Notes: generated by a model not told the origin, from the sequence alone. Counted from the stretch's first letter, positions 23,050 through 31,555 are shown. The stretch is DNA of 64,000 nucleotides from Cryobacterium sp. HLT2-28 (GCF_004402495.1 NZ_SOFH01000029.1:62001-126000); one strand, 5' to 3'. Numbers and translations: made by a program.

Positions 23050-24849
23050 TCAGGACGAACGGGAATCGGCGGTTGCCGCGAGGGCGGGAACGCCGTCGCT
23101 GAGCGCCAGCAGTGCGGGGATGCCGACCGGCTCGACCGCGAGCAGCGCCACGACCGCCAGGCGGGGCGCTTTCAGCTCCCGCACGTGCGCAATCTCCGAC
23201 AGTTCGCCTGCGGCCCGGAGCCGGAGGAGCGGCGAGCTCGGCGCCGCCGCGGCGATCGAATTGTTGATGATCCAGGCCCAGGGGGCGATTCCGGCTCGGA
23301 TCAAGTCGTCCTGCAGTTCCGCGGCCTCGAGCACCGGTGTCGTTTCGGCAAGGGTGACCAGGATCACCTTGGTCTGCTCCGGATCCTGCAGCTTCATCAT
23401 CGGAGTCGTGAAGTGCATACCGGGGCCCATCTGGCGCTGGATCTCGCGGTGGTACGACCCGGTCGCATCCAGCAGCAGCAGAGTGTGACCGGTGGGCGCC
23501 GTGTCCATGATGACGAAGGAGTCCTTCGCCTCCCGGGTCACCCGGGAGAAGGCTTGGAACACGGCGATCTCCTCGGTGCACGGCGAGCGGAGGTCTTCCC
23601 TGAGCATCGCCTTGCCCTGTTCATCGAGATGGGCCCCCTTGGTGCGCATGACCCGGTCGGTGTAGTTCGCGATTTCGACGGCCGGGTCGATCCGGGACAC
23701 CTCGAGTCCGGGAAGCCCGCCGGCCAGCGTGTCGACAAGATGCGCGGCCGGATCAGTCGTCGTCAGGTGCACGTGATGCCCGCGTTCGGCGAGTTGCACG
23801 GCGATCGCGGCAGCCATGGTGGTCTTGCCCACGCCGCCCTTGCCCATCAGCATGACGAGGCCGTGGCCGCCGGCTGCGATCTCGTCGACGAGGGCCGACA
23901 GCGGAGCCGGGGCAAGCTCAGGCGCCGGGCCAGGTTGTCCTGGGAGGTCTTCCGGCTCGAGCAGGCTTCGCAAGGCGACGAGCCCCACCATGTTGGTGCT
24001 TTTCAGCGCCACCCGGTCGGTCGTCGCACTCCGCAAGGCCTCGGGCATTTCGGCGAGCGCCCGCTGTTCCCTGGCCCGGATGGCAGCGGCGAGCGGGTCG
24101 ACCGCACTGTCGGCGGGCTGCTCCGGCAGGATGCCGTTGACCACCAGGTACTGCCGGGTCATGCCGATCGCGGCCAGTTCGGCCTGCGTGCGGGCGGCCT
24201 CGGCGAGGGTCGAGCGCTGCGCCCTGGCCACCAGCACCAGCCGGGTGCGGGCCGGGTCCGACAGGGCTGCGACGGCTTCCGCGTAGACGGCGCGCTGCTT
24301 TTCCAGCCCCGACAGCGGCCCCAGGCAGGAGGCGTCGCCGGTTCCCTCGGTGAGGAAGTCGGTCCACGAGCCGGGCAGCTGGAGCAGCCGGATGGTGTGC
24401 CCGGTGGGGGCCGTGTCGAAAACGATGTGGTCGTAGGCGGCGGTCCAGGCAGCATCCGTCAGCAGCTCGGTGAATTCGTTGAATGAGGCGATCTCCGTGG
24501 TGCACGCACCCGACAGCTGCTCCTCGATCGACGCCACCTGGGCGGCCGGCAGTCGGCCGCGAACCGGGCCGACTATCCGCTCGCGGTACTGTTCGGCGGC
24601 CTGCTCCGGGTCGATCTCCAGGGCCGACAGCCCCGGGACCGCGTCGATCGGGGTGACCGTGTTGCCGATGCCCACGCCGAAGACCTGGCCGACGTTCGAC
24701 GCAGGGTCGGTGCTGACCAGCAGAACGGATGCCCCGCCGTCGGCCAGGCGCACGGCCGTCGCGCAGGCGATCGACGTCTTCCCGACCCCGCCCTTGCCGG
24801 TGAAGAAGAGGAAGCGCGGCGTGTCGTCGAGGAACCGGGGATTCGTCAT
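23050..24849 (-). CDS. arsA: Arsenical pump-driving ATPase ArsA
   Basis: A 599-residue protein of two homologous halves, the full length of bacterial ArsA. Walker A motifs G-K-G-G-V-G-K-T lie at residues 18-25 and about 338-345; the signal-transduction motifs D-T-A-P-T-G-H-T occur in both halves. Three cysteines in S-G-A-C-T-T-E, D-A-S-C-L-G-P and R-S-P-C-T-E-E correspond to the metalloid-binding triad of E. coli ArsA. It energises the ArsB arsenite channel. It follows arsD by 13 bases. No arsB or acr3 gene is visible in the window, so the membrane partner must be elsewhere. Confidence 0.95.
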   Translation of the reverse strand: MTNPRFLDDTPRFLFFTGKGGVGKTSIACATAVRLADGGASVLLVSTDPASNVGQVFGVGIGNTVTPIDAVPGLSALEIDPEQAAEQYRERIVGPVRGRLPAAQVASIEEQLSGACTTEIASFNEFTELLTDAAWTAAYDHIVFDTAPTGHTIRLLQLPGSWTDFLTEGTGDASCLGPLSGLEKQRAVYAEAVAALSDPARTRLVLVARAQRSTLAEAARTQAELAAIGMTRQYLVVNGILPEQPADSAVDPLAAAIRAREQRALAEMPEALRSATTDRVALKSTNMVGLVALRSLLEPEDLPGQPGPAPELAPAPLSALVDEIAAGGHGLVMLMGKGGVGKTTMAAAIAVQLAERGHHVHLTTTDPAAHLVDTLAGGLPGLEVSRIDPAVEIANYTDRVMRTKGAHLDEQGKAMLREDLRSPCTEEIAVFQAFSRVTREAKDSFVIMDTAPTGHTLLLLDATGSYHREIQRQMGPGMHFTTPMMKLQDPEQTKVILVTLAETTPVLEAAELQDDLIRAGIAPWAWIINNSIAAAAPSSPLLRLRAAGELSEIAHVRELKAPRLAVVALLAVEPVGIPALLALSDGVPALAATADSRSS

Positions 24850-24862
24850 CGCGGGGTCCTGA

Positions 24863-25282
24863 CTAGCAGCATCCGCCGGTGCCGCCGCAGCAACCCGCCT
24901 CGGCTTCGAGGGCCGCGGCCGGTGCCGCCATGGCCAGGAGGCGGGGCGACCCCTCCGGCTGCACGGCGGACTCGTGGGTCTGGATTCCGGCCCATTTGCC
25001 CAACTCGGCCCGCGACGGATACCGCCCCGTCAGCACCGTGGCGCCGTCGACGACGGTGAGCGGGAGACCCTCCTCGCCGGCCGTCAGCAGGAAGGCGTGG
25101 GCGATCTCGTCCTCGACAAAGGCCAGCGGCTCCTGGGCTAGATTGAACCTGGTGACCTGTCCACCCTGCGACCGGGTCCAGTCGAGGTCCGCCGACACCG
25201 TGACCAGCGCCTCGTCGACGTCCACGCCACAGATTCCCGTGCCGCAGCACAGTCCGGGTTCGAAGATCTGGATGTTTGCCAT
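24863..25282 (-). CDS. arsD: Arsenite metallochaperone ArsD
   Basis: A 139-residue thioredoxin-fold protein. The vicinal cysteines C12-C13 and C18 in G-L-C-C-G-T-G-I-C-G are the arsenite-binding triad that hands arsenite to ArsA. The C-terminus ends in a second cysteine-rich segment (G-C-C-G-G-T-G-G-C-C), also seen in longer ArsD forms. It is first in the leftward pair with arsA, controlled from the palindromic site at 25347-25366. ArsD can also act as a weak repressor in some operons. Confidence 0.95.
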   Translation of the reverse strand: MANIQIFEPGLCCGTGICGVDVDEALVTVSADLDWTRSQGGQVTRFNLAQEPLAFVEDEIAHAFLLTAGEEGLPLTVVDGATVLTGRYPSRAELGKWAGIQTHESAVQPEGSPRLLAMAAPAAALEAEAGCCGGTGGCC

Positions 25283-25346
25283 TGCGCACCAACTCCTGGT
25301 CCGGCATCCGTGGGGACGACCTGTCCGTGGTGTCGGTCCTTCCAGT

Positions 25347-25366
25347 ATATCGATGAACATCGATAT
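25347..25366. promoter_or_regulatory. ArsR-type operator between arsDA and a UspA gene
   Basis: ATATCGATG-AA-CATCGATAT is a perfect inverted repeat with 9-bp arms, located 64 bases before arsD and 93 bases before the divergent UspA gene. The ATCGAT-type symmetric core and 2-base centre match ArsR/SmtB operators. No arsR gene lies next to it. Confidence 0.8.
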
Positions 25367-25459
25367 TTGTTGCGTTCGGCGGGGATTGCTCGCACTGCCC
25401 GCCGGTCGGTGGCACGATCGGACTGGTCGGCATCCAGCCCCGCCCACAGGGAGCACCTC

Positions 25460-25969
25460 ATGACCGTTCGACACCCGGCGCGCGTGATCGTGGGCGTCGC
25501 CCCTGGCCAGCCGGATGCCGTCGTGCAGCAGGCGGCCGGGTTCGCCTCCCATTTCGCGGCCGAACTGGTCTGCGCGTGGGTCGATCCCGGCCGGTACATG
25601 GTTTCCGAGCACCCCGACGGCAGCATGTCCTCCCTGTCGTTCGACCCCGACAACACGGACCTGGCCGATGAGGGATTCCACCCGGGGTTGCGCGCGCGCC
25701 TGGAGACGCTGCTCGAGGGGCGTGGCGTGGCGTGGAGCACGCGGGCCCTGGCCGGTGACCCGGCCCTGGCCCTCGGTCACCTCGCCGAGACGCTGGGGGC
25801 GTCGATGATCATCGTCGGCACGCGGGAATCCAGCGTCCGCGGCGGCCTTCAAGCCTTCTTCACCGGGTCCATCGCCGTGCGCCTGGCCCACCGCCAGCAC
25901 CGCCCGGTGGTGATGATCCCGCTCGCCCCCGTTCCCTTCGACGAACGGCTCCCCTGGGAGTTGGGCTGA
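25460..25969 (+). CDS. Universal stress protein (UspA family)
   Basis: A 169-residue UspA-fold protein. The first strand is R-V-I-V-G-V-A-P-G with the adenine-side helix following, and the ATP-type phosphate loop appears as I-V-G-T-R-E-S-S-V-R-G-G (G-x2-G-x9-G-like, with the final serine region F-F-T-G-S-I-A). It shares a short intergenic region and the ArsR-type operator with the divergent arsDA genes, so it may be induced with them. A GGGAGCA ribosome site precedes ATG 25460. Confidence 0.85.
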   Translation: MTVRHPARVIVGVAPGQPDAVVQQAAGFASHFAAELVCAWVDPGRYMVSEHPDGSMSSLSFDPDNTDLADEGFHPGLRARLETLLEGRGVAWSTRALAGDPALALGHLAETLGASMIIVGTRESSVRGGLQAFFTGSIAVRLAHRQHRPVVMIPLAPVPFDERLPWELG

Positions 25970-26039
25970 ATGTCGGTGGCTGCTGGGACCCTGCCGCCAT
26001 CACTTTGACTCAGTCCCACACCGACGAGATCCTTCGGGT

Positions 26040-26243
26040 TCAGCTCGCGGCGGAGCTGCGCAATCGGCTCTTCACCGCGTGTTCGATCAGCACGGGAACG
26101 TAGTCGCGCACCGGGTTCCCCGCCAGCGCCTCCTGCTGCTCGTGCACGGCCTGTTCGATCCGCACTCGCGGCGCTTGCGGAAACTTCTCGGCCAACCGGT
26201 CGATGACCTTGGCGACGGCACGGTCTTCCTCTTGGGGGTTCAC
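26040..26243 (-). CDS. Three-helix bundle dimerisation domain protein (DUF3562-like)
   Basis: A 67-residue helical protein: A-V-A-K-V-I-D-R-L-A-E-K-F-P, R-V-R-I-E-Q-A-V-H-E and V-R-D-Y-V-P-V-L-I-E-H-A-V. The pattern matches small actinobacterial proteins annotated as three-helix bundle dimerisation domains, some of them beside arsenic-resistance genes. Function unknown. The start at 26243 begins the first helix region. Confidence 0.75.
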   Translation of the reverse strand: MNPQEEDRAVAKVIDRLAEKFPQAPRVRIEQAVHEQQEALAGNPVRDYVPVLIEHAVKSRLRSSAAS

Positions 26244-26383
26244 CTCTCCAGTTTCTGCCCCCGCCCCCTTTTGGTCAACTCACAACCGGCGTGCGCGGGC
26301 CGGTTCGCCGCGGCGTGCTGCTTCGCGGGCGTGGAAGACTGAGGTCCGGGCGCACACCGACGCCCTCGGGCGAAAGGCGGACC

Positions 26384-26865
26384 ATGACGGACGCATCGGA
26401 GGCGGCAGACCTCCTCACCACACTGCTCGACCAGGAACGCACCATCCAATTCGACTCCTTCGACTTCGGCGACTCCTGGGCGGTCGGCTCCCGGCTGGTC
26501 GAACTGGGAACCCTGCGCGGGCATCCGATCGCCGTGTCGATCACGTTCGGCGACCAGCGCGTCTTCCACGCGGCGCTGCCCGGGTCGAGTGCCGACAACG
26601 ACGCCTGGCTCGAGAACAAGTTCCGGGTGGTGCGCCGGTTCGCGAACTCCTCGTTCGCGGTGGGCACGCGCTTCCGCTCGCTCGGCCGCGACTTCCGCAC
26701 CGCCTCGAACCTCGACCCGGCCACCCACGCCGCCCACGGGGGGCCTTCCCGCTGCGGGTACGCGGGTCGCTGATCGGCGTGGTCGGCGTCTCCGGCCTGG
26801 CCCAGCGCGACGACCACGACCTCGTCGTCGAGGTCCTCGCGGAGCACCGCCTGGCCCAGGGCTGA
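26384..26865 (+). pseudogene. UPF0303/heme-degrading-domain protein with a one-base frameshift
   Basis: The frame from ATG 26384 encodes a complete start (helix L-L-T-T-L-L-D-Q-E, D-F-G-D-S-W-A-V-G, G-T-L-R-G-H-P-I-A, W-L-E-N-K-F-R-V-V-R-R-F) of the HbpS-like UPF0303 fold. At a run of six G (26738-26743) the sense moves to another frame, which encodes the missing end: F-P-L-R-V-R-G-S-L-I-G-V-V-G-V-S-G-L and E-H-R-L-A-Q-G. Seven G would restore a 160-residue protein. Either a recent mutation or a homopolymer sequencing error. Relatives bind heme or related cofactors; activity unproven. Confidence 0.8.
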
Positions 26866-26914
26866 ACACCTCCACCGCGGCGACTGACCCTGCCGGTGCG
26901 GCCATTGCCAAATG

Positions 26915-26932
26915 CGTTAGTGGTTGCTAACG
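26915..26932. promoter_or_regulatory. Operator-like palindrome directly before an arsR-type gene
   Basis: CGTTAG-TGGTTG-CTAACG, perfect 6-bp arms, ending one base before the ATG at 26934. It overlaps the ribosome-binding region, so bound repressor would shut off its own operon. Confidence 0.6.
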
Positions 26933-26933
26933 T

Positions 26934-27260
26934 ATGTGCATGGTCGACCTCCTCGAGGTGGCAACGGAGCCCACCAGGCGCCGGTTGCTCCAACTGCTCG
27001 CCCACGGTGAACAGACCGTGACCGAGTTGTCCGGTGAGTTCGCCGTGAGCCGTTCCGCGATCTCCCAGCATCTGCTGCTGCTGGAAGGAGCCGGGCTCGT
27101 GGCCGCCCGCAAGGAGGGCCGTAACCGGCACTACCGGCTTGACCAGGCCGGAATGGGCCGGCTGCGATGCCTCTTCGACGCCTTCTGGACCAGCGAACTC
27201 GACCAGCTCGTAGCCGATGCCCACGCCCTTCGTCCACACTCGCCGCAAGGAGAATCCTGA
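26934..27260 (+). CDS. ArsR-family regulator (SRPBCC-coupled type)
   Basis: A 108-residue winged helix: E-P-T-R-R-R-L-L-Q-L-L, T-V-T-E-L-S-G-E-F, the recognition helix S-R-S-A-I-S-Q-H-L-L-L-L and wing A-R-K-E-G-R-N-R-H-Y. There are no metal-site cysteine pairs. This branch usually regulates a co-transcribed SRPBCC/AHSA1 gene, exactly as here: its stop overlaps the next start (TGATG). ATG 26940 is an alternative start. Probably an autorepressor sensing a small organic molecule. Confidence 0.9.
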   Translation: MCMVDLLEVATEPTRRRLLQLLAHGEQTVTELSGEFAVSRSAISQHLLLLEGAGLVAARKEGRNRHYRLDQAGMGRLRCLFDAFWTSELDQLVADAHALRPHSPQGES

Positions 27261-28255
27261 TGCCGTTCGACATGACCGTCTTTCTGCCGCTCGACCCCGA
27301 CGCCGCCTTCCGGCTGATCACCGAGCCGGAGCGCCTGCGCCGGTGGAAGACCGTGGCCGCCCGGGTCGAACTGCGCGTGGGTGGCGAATACCGGTGGACC
27401 ATCGTGCCGGGGCATTCCGCGGCCGGCACCTTCACCGAGATCGAGCCGGGCAAGCGGGTCGTGCTCACCTGGGGCTGGGAGGGCTCCCCCGACCTGCCGC
27501 CGGGGGCGTCCACGGTCTCGATCACCCTTGACGCGGTCGACGGCGGCACCACCGTGCGGCTCGTGCATGACGGTCTCACCGCCGAGCAGGCCGCGAGTCA
27601 CGCCCAGGGCTGGCACCACTTCCTCGGCCGCCTGGTCACCCTCGGTGTCGAGGGTGACGTCGGTCCGGATGAGTGGGCCGCCGTCCCCGACCCGATCGAC
27701 CCGCTGGCCAGCGCCGAGGCCGCCCTCGCCATTGTGCAGCGGGTGCTGCGAGGCGTGACCGCGGCCAACGCGGGGGTCCCGACCCCCTGCGAGGACTTCA
27801 CCGTGGCCGAGCTCGTCGCGCACCTTCTGGACTCGATCGCCCGGATCGGCACGGCGCTCGGGGTGCCTGAGCCCGCCGCCCCCTCCTCCGCTGCCGCAGC
27901 ATCCGTCCCTGCCGAGGTGCGGATCGCCGACGCGGCCCAGAAGACCCTCGAGGCCCTCCGGCTCCGCGGCCTGGCCGGAACGGTCGACCTCGGGCCGGGC
28001 GGCCTCCCCGCGTCGACGGCGGCGAACATCCTGAACCTGGAGTTCCTCGTGCACGCCTGGGACCTGGCCACGGCGACCGGGCAGCAGCTCGAGGTGGCGC
28101 CGGCTCTGTCGGACTACATCCTCGGCCTGGCCCGCCAGACCATCACGGATGCGACGCGCGGCAACGGCAGCTTCCATCCGGCAATCGACGTCGCGGAATC
28201 GGTCGCGAGCCTGCCTCGGCTCCTCGCCTTCACCGGCCGCCGGAATCCCTCGTGA
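27260..28255 (+). CDS. SRPBCC - maleylpyruvate isomerase-family (TIGR03086-like) fusion
   Basis: A 331-residue two-domain protein. Residues 1-145 are an AHSA1-type SRPBCC domain (F-L-P-L-D-P-D-A-A-F, R-L-R-R-W-K, G-G-E-Y-R-W, V-L-T-W-G-W, and the final helix G-W-H-H-F-L-G-R-L). Residues about 155-331 resemble the mycothiol-dependent maleylpyruvate isomerase or DinB-like fold (P-C-E-D-F-T-V-A-E-L-V-A-H-L, F-L-V-H-A-W-D-L-A). The H-x3-D type metal ligands of the second domain are partly visible. These domains usually occur as separate genes under an ArsR regulator. The substrate may be a thiol-conjugated or aromatic compound; not proven. Confidence 0.85.
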   Translation: MPFDMTVFLPLDPDAAFRLITEPERLRRWKTVAARVELRVGGEYRWTIVPGHSAAGTFTEIEPGKRVVLTWGWEGSPDLPPGASTVSITLDAVDGGTTVRLVHDGLTAEQAASHAQGWHHFLGRLVTLGVEGDVGPDEWAAVPDPIDPLASAEAALAIVQRVLRGVTAANAGVPTPCEDFTVAELVAHLLDSIARIGTALGVPEPAAPSSAAAASVPAEVRIADAAQKTLEALRLRGLAGTVDLGPGGLPASTAANILNLEFLVHAWDLATATGQQLEVAPALSDYILGLARQTITDATRGNGSFHPAIDVAESVASLPRLLAFTGRRNPS

Positions 28256-28348
28256 CCGTCGGCCCGGCCGCGGGCACCCGACGCCAACCGCATACAAGAA
28301 AACGGTACCTTGCTACCCGGCCGGGTGCACCAACAGGAAGGAAACACC

Positions 28349-28672
28349 ATGAGCAAGTTCATCTACATCTACAAGGGCCCGGCCACGCCGATGGACCAGT
28401 TCACTCCTGAACAGAGTGAAAAGGAAACCGCGGCATGGGGAGCCTGGATGGGTCGGATCGGGTCGGCGCTCGTTGACGGCGGCGCCCCGTTCGCCGGCGG
28501 CACTGCCGTCGTCGATGACGGATCGACCGCGGCCGCGGCCGACCTGACCGGCTACAGCATCGTCGAAGCCGCCAGCCTCGACGAGGCGCAGGCCCTCGCC
28601 GAGGGGCACCCGTTCCTCAGCGAAGGCAAGGGAAGGTTCAGCCTGCAGATCTTCGAACTCGGACAGATGTAA
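28349..28672 (+). CDS. YCII-related domain protein
   Basis: A 107-residue protein of the dimeric alpha-beta barrel type: K-F-I-Y-I-Y-K-G, the W-G-A-W-M-G-R-I-G helix, Y-S-I-V-E-A-A-S-L-D-E-A and E-G-H-P-F-L-S. These are the usual features of actinobacterial YCII proteins that occur beside sigma factors or regulators. AGGAAGG precedes ATG 28349. A hairpin follows. Confidence 0.88.
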   Translation: MSKFIYIYKGPATPMDQFTPEQSEKETAAWGAWMGRIGSALVDGGAPFAGGTAVVDDGSTAAAADLTGYSIVEAASLDEAQALAEGHPFLSEGKGRFSLQIFELGQM

Positions 28673-28688
28673 CCTCGGATCAAGATCC

Positions 28689-28718
28689 GGCCGGCCGGGG
28701 CCGTCGCCCCGGCCGGCC
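28689..28718. terminator. GC-rich hairpin after the YCII gene
   Basis: GGCCGGCCGGGGC and GCCCCGGCCGGCC form a 13-bp perfect stem around CGTC. There is no long T tract, so termination would depend on the stem alone, as often in actinobacteria. Confidence 0.65.
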
Positions 28719-28741
28719 ACCCTCTTCGTCAGGAGGCACCG

Positions 28742-30046
28742 ATGGGCGAGCCCGTTCCCCTCGGCGCCGACCCACCCGCCCGCCAGTGGTCGGCCTGGCG
28801 CGTGGTGCTCAACTTCGGCATTGTCAGCCTCGTCGTCGATCTGGCTTCGAATGGCGCCGAGTCCCTCACCGGTCCGCTCCTCGGCCAGCTCGGGGCATCC
28901 GCGCTGGTCGTCGGCGTCGTGACGGGCCTGGGCGAGGCGTTCGCGCTCACCTTCCGTCTCATTTCGGGCCCCTGGTCGGACCGTACCGGCCGGTACTGGA
29001 CCTTCACGATCGCCGGTTATGCCCTGACGGCGGTCTGCGTTCCACTGCTCGCCGTCACCCCGTTCGTCGGCAGCGTCGGCCTGGTTCTCGCCAGCACCCT
29101 GATCCTGGTCGAACGCACCGGCAAGGCCATCCGCAGCCCGGCGAAGACCGTGCTCCTCGCGAACGCCGCCGGCGCCGTCGGGAGGGGGCGCGGCTTCGCC
29201 GTGCACAAGTCCCTCGACCAGGCAGGGTCGTTGCTCGGGCCACTGGTCGTCTCCGCGGTGATCGCCGTGACGACCGTGATCTGGCCGGCCTTCGCCGTGC
29301 TCGCCATCCCGGGCGCCGTGGCGATCGGAATCCTCGTCTGGATGCGCGCCCGCGTGCCCGATCTCAGCGTGTACGAGAGCAGCCGGGACCGCGCCCCTGT
29401 TTCCGCGCGACCCCGGCCCGGCGCGACGGATGATCCCGCTGACCCGGGCAACCCGGCCGACCCCACGGACCCTCCCGCGCCGTTCAGGCTGCCCCGCGCG
29501 TTCTACCTGTTCGCGGCAACCGTCGGAGTGTCCACGGTCGGACTGGTCAGCTTCGGCGTGATCTCCTTCCACCTCGTGGATGCCGAGATCCTGCCGCTGG
29601 CCGCGGTCCCCCTTGTTTACGCGGTCGCCATGGGCTCCGCCGCCCTCGGCGCCCTGGCCAGCGGCTACGCCTACGACAAGCTGGGCACCGGGGTGCTGTT
29701 CTCCCTTCCGCTGATGATCGCGTTCGTGCCGGGCCTCTCCCTGTCGGCCCAGCTCGGCGCCGTCGTCGTCGGCGCTGTGCTCTGGGGCGCGGCCACCGGC
29801 ATCCAGGAGTCGACCGTCAAGGCCCTGGTCGCCGACCTGGTGCCGAGCGGCCACCGTGGCACCGCGTACGGCATCTTCGCCGCGTTCGAGGGCGCGGCCG
29901 CACTCGCCGGCGGCACGCTGGCCGGGGCGCTCTATGACCAGGTGCCGGTGCTCGTCGGCACCGTCTTCGCCCTCCAGGTCGCGGCCGTCGCCCTGCTCTG
30001 GGCCACCATCCGGCTGCAACGCAGGGACGCCGGGCTCAGCACCTGA
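28742..30046 (+). CDS. MFS transporter
   Basis: A 434-residue, 12-helix facilitator. The first half includes R-L-I-S-G-P-W-S-D-R-T-G-R-Y-W (the loop 2-3 motif), L-V-E-R-T-G-K-A-I-R-S-P-A-K and F-A-V-H-K-S-L-D-Q-A-G, features of a branch that also covers UMF-type and hexose-phosphate-like transporters. A proline- and aspartate-rich loop (about residues 215-242) separates the two halves. AGGAGG precedes ATG 28742. Substrate unknown; regulation is not visible. Confidence 0.85.
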   Translation: MGEPVPLGADPPARQWSAWRVVLNFGIVSLVVDLASNGAESLTGPLLGQLGASALVVGVVTGLGEAFALTFRLISGPWSDRTGRYWTFTIAGYALTAVCVPLLAVTPFVGSVGLVLASTLILVERTGKAIRSPAKTVLLANAAGAVGRGRGFAVHKSLDQAGSLLGPLVVSAVIAVTTVIWPAFAVLAIPGAVAIGILVWMRARVPDLSVYESSRDRAPVSARPRPGATDDPADPGNPADPTDPPAPFRLPRAFYLFAATVGVSTVGLVSFGVISFHLVDAEILPLAAVPLVYAVAMGSAALGALASGYAYDKLGTGVLFSLPLMIAFVPGLSLSAQLGAVVVGAVLWGAATGIQESTVKALVADLVPSGHRGTAYGIFAAFEGAAALAGGTLAGALYDQVPVLVGTVFALQVAAVALLWATIRLQRRDAGLST

Positions 30047-30116
30047 ACGTTTCCCCAATCCGGCCCGGCGTGGGATTCTGGAACCAAGCCCCCGACCTGG
30101 CTCCCCTGGAGTTCCC

Positions 30117-31148
30117 GTGACCATACCGATGACACCGAATCCCGAACCGACGCCGGCACCCGATTCCGGCGGAGCCGTCCGGGGCCCGGAGCCCGACGAC
30201 CGCATCACCCTGCGCTTCATGGCCGTGCCCCAGGACGTGGCTGCCTCCGGCTCCACGGTCGCAGCCGGCAGCGTGCTCGAGTGGATCGACAAGGCCGCCT
30301 ACGCCTGCGCGGTCGGCTGGAGCGCTTCGGACACGGTGACGGCATACGTCGGCAACGTGCACTTCACCCGGCCGATCAAGCCGGGCAACCTCGTCGAGGT
30401 GCACGCTCGCATCATCCACACCGGCCGCACGAGCATGCACGTGCTCGTCACGGTCGAGACGACGGATGTGCGCGCCAGGGAATACAGTCCGGCAACCCAC
30501 TGCATCCTCGTTTTCGTCGCCGTCGACGACGCGGGCACGCCCCGCGAGGTGCCCACCTGGACCCCCCGCTCGGACGTGGACCGCTCCTTGCAGCGGAACG
30601 CGCAGGCCCGGCTCGAACCCCGCAAGCGCATCCAAGCGATTATGCGCGCAGCGGAATATACCGATGACGGCACGACCGCGCGCACGGTCTTCCGCTTCCT
30701 CGCCGCTCCTGCCGACGCGAACTGGGGCGGCAACGCTCACGGCGGCACGGTCATGCGCTGGATCGACGAGGCCGCATTCGCCACCGCCGCTGCCTGGAGT
30801 TCAGAGGCCGCCGTCGCCGTCTATTCCGGCGGCATCCACTTCTACAGGCCGATCCACATCGGGCACATCGTCGAGGTGGATGCCCGGCTCATCCACACCG
30901 GTCATCGAAGCATGCACATCAGCATCCGGGTGCGCTCGGGCAGCCCGCGGAACCCGCACGACCTCCAGCTAACCACCGCGTGCATGAGCATCTTCGTGGC
31001 GATCGGGGCGGACGGCCACGCCGAATCGGTCACCCCGCTCACCCTGATCACCGCAGAGGACAAGGCGCTCGACGAACAGGCCAGGGCGCTCATCGCCCTG
31101 CGCGCGCCGCTCGCGATGATGCCCGTGGAAGTCTTCCGCCGGCCCTAA
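30117..31148 (+). CDS. Double-hotdog acyl-CoA thioesterase
   Basis: A 343-residue protein with two hotdog domains (about residues 25-160 and 185-325). Each has the acyl-CoA hydrolase pattern: L-E-W-I-D-K-A-A-Y and R-W-I-D-E-A-A-F central helices, F-T-R-P-I-K-P-G and F-Y-R-P-I-H-I-G, then V-E-V-H-A-R-I-I-H-T-G-R-T-S-M-H and V-E-V-D-A-R-L-I-H-T-G-H-R-S-M-H. It hydrolyses acyl-CoA in the cytoplasm. The GTG start at 30117 follows a CCTGGAG ribosome site; the gene ends four bases into the convergent NTF2-like gene. Confidence 0.93.
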   Translation: MTIPMTPNPEPTPAPDSGGAVRGPEPDDRITLRFMAVPQDVAASGSTVAAGSVLEWIDKAAYACAVGWSASDTVTAYVGNVHFTRPIKPGNLVEVHARIIHTGRTSMHVLVTVETTDVRAREYSPATHCILVFVAVDDAGTPREVPTWTPRSDVDRSLQRNAQARLEPRKRIQAIMRAAEYTDDGTTARTVFRFLAAPADANWGGNAHGGTVMRWIDEAAFATAAAWSSEAAVAVYSGGIHFYRPIHIGHIVEVDARLIHTGHRSMHISIRVRSGSPRNPHDLQLTTACMSIFVAIGADGHAESVTPLTLITAEDKALDEQARALIALRAPLAMMPVEVFRRP

Positions 31149-31552
31149 ACCGCCGGGGAGAGGTGCTCGTGCACTCCGAGCCAGCGTCCGCCCTGCTTCT
31201 CGAGCACGATCGTCTCGCGTTCATGCTGGGTCGCCCGGACCCCGTCGGATTCGAGCACGGTGGTCACGTCGTGGCTGAACACGGCAACCGTGCCGAAGAG
31301 TTGCAGTCGCCGGTTCGCCGAGGTGCAGCCCAGCACGCGGAAACCGTTGGTCTGCTCCCAGTCCCTCCACAGTTCCTCGTAAGCGGCGCGCGTTTCCAGC
31401 CGCTCCGGGACCGTGTGGAACATGAAGGAGGCCTCGGCTGCGAACCCGGCGAAGTAGGCATCCCGTCGATGGTGACCGAAGTCGTCGATGATCGCGTCCG
31501 CTGCGGCGAGAGCCTCGGCAGCCGGGCCCGTCTGTTCTTTTGCGGTCGTCAT
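31145..31552 (-). CDS. NTF2-like/SnoaL-type nuclear transport factor 2 fold protein
   Basis: A 135-residue cone-shaped NTF2-fold protein: A-I-I-D-D-F-G-H-H-R-R-D-A-Y-F, R-A-A-Y-E-E-L-W-R-D-W, the G-T-V-A-V-F-S-H-D-V-T-T strand and the end G-R-W-L-G-V-H-E-H-L-S. DUF4440-type members serve as small enzymes or regulators; substrate unknown. It is probably co-transcribed with the upstream permease gene, only three bases away, as in purine or pyrimidine catabolic clusters. Confidence 0.85.
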   Translation of the reverse strand: MTTAKEQTGPAAEALAAADAIIDDFGHHRRDAYFAGFAAEASFMFHTVPERLETRAAYEELWRDWEQTNGFRVLGCTSANRRLQLFGTVAVFSHDVTTVLESDGVRATQHERETIVLEKQGGRWLGVHEHLSPAV

Positions 31553-31555
31553 GGT

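Noticed and set aside
28313-30292. Long minus-strand open frame across the MFS gene
   Set aside because: High-GC shadow frame without ribosome site or known motifs; the MFS gene on the other strand is unambiguous.
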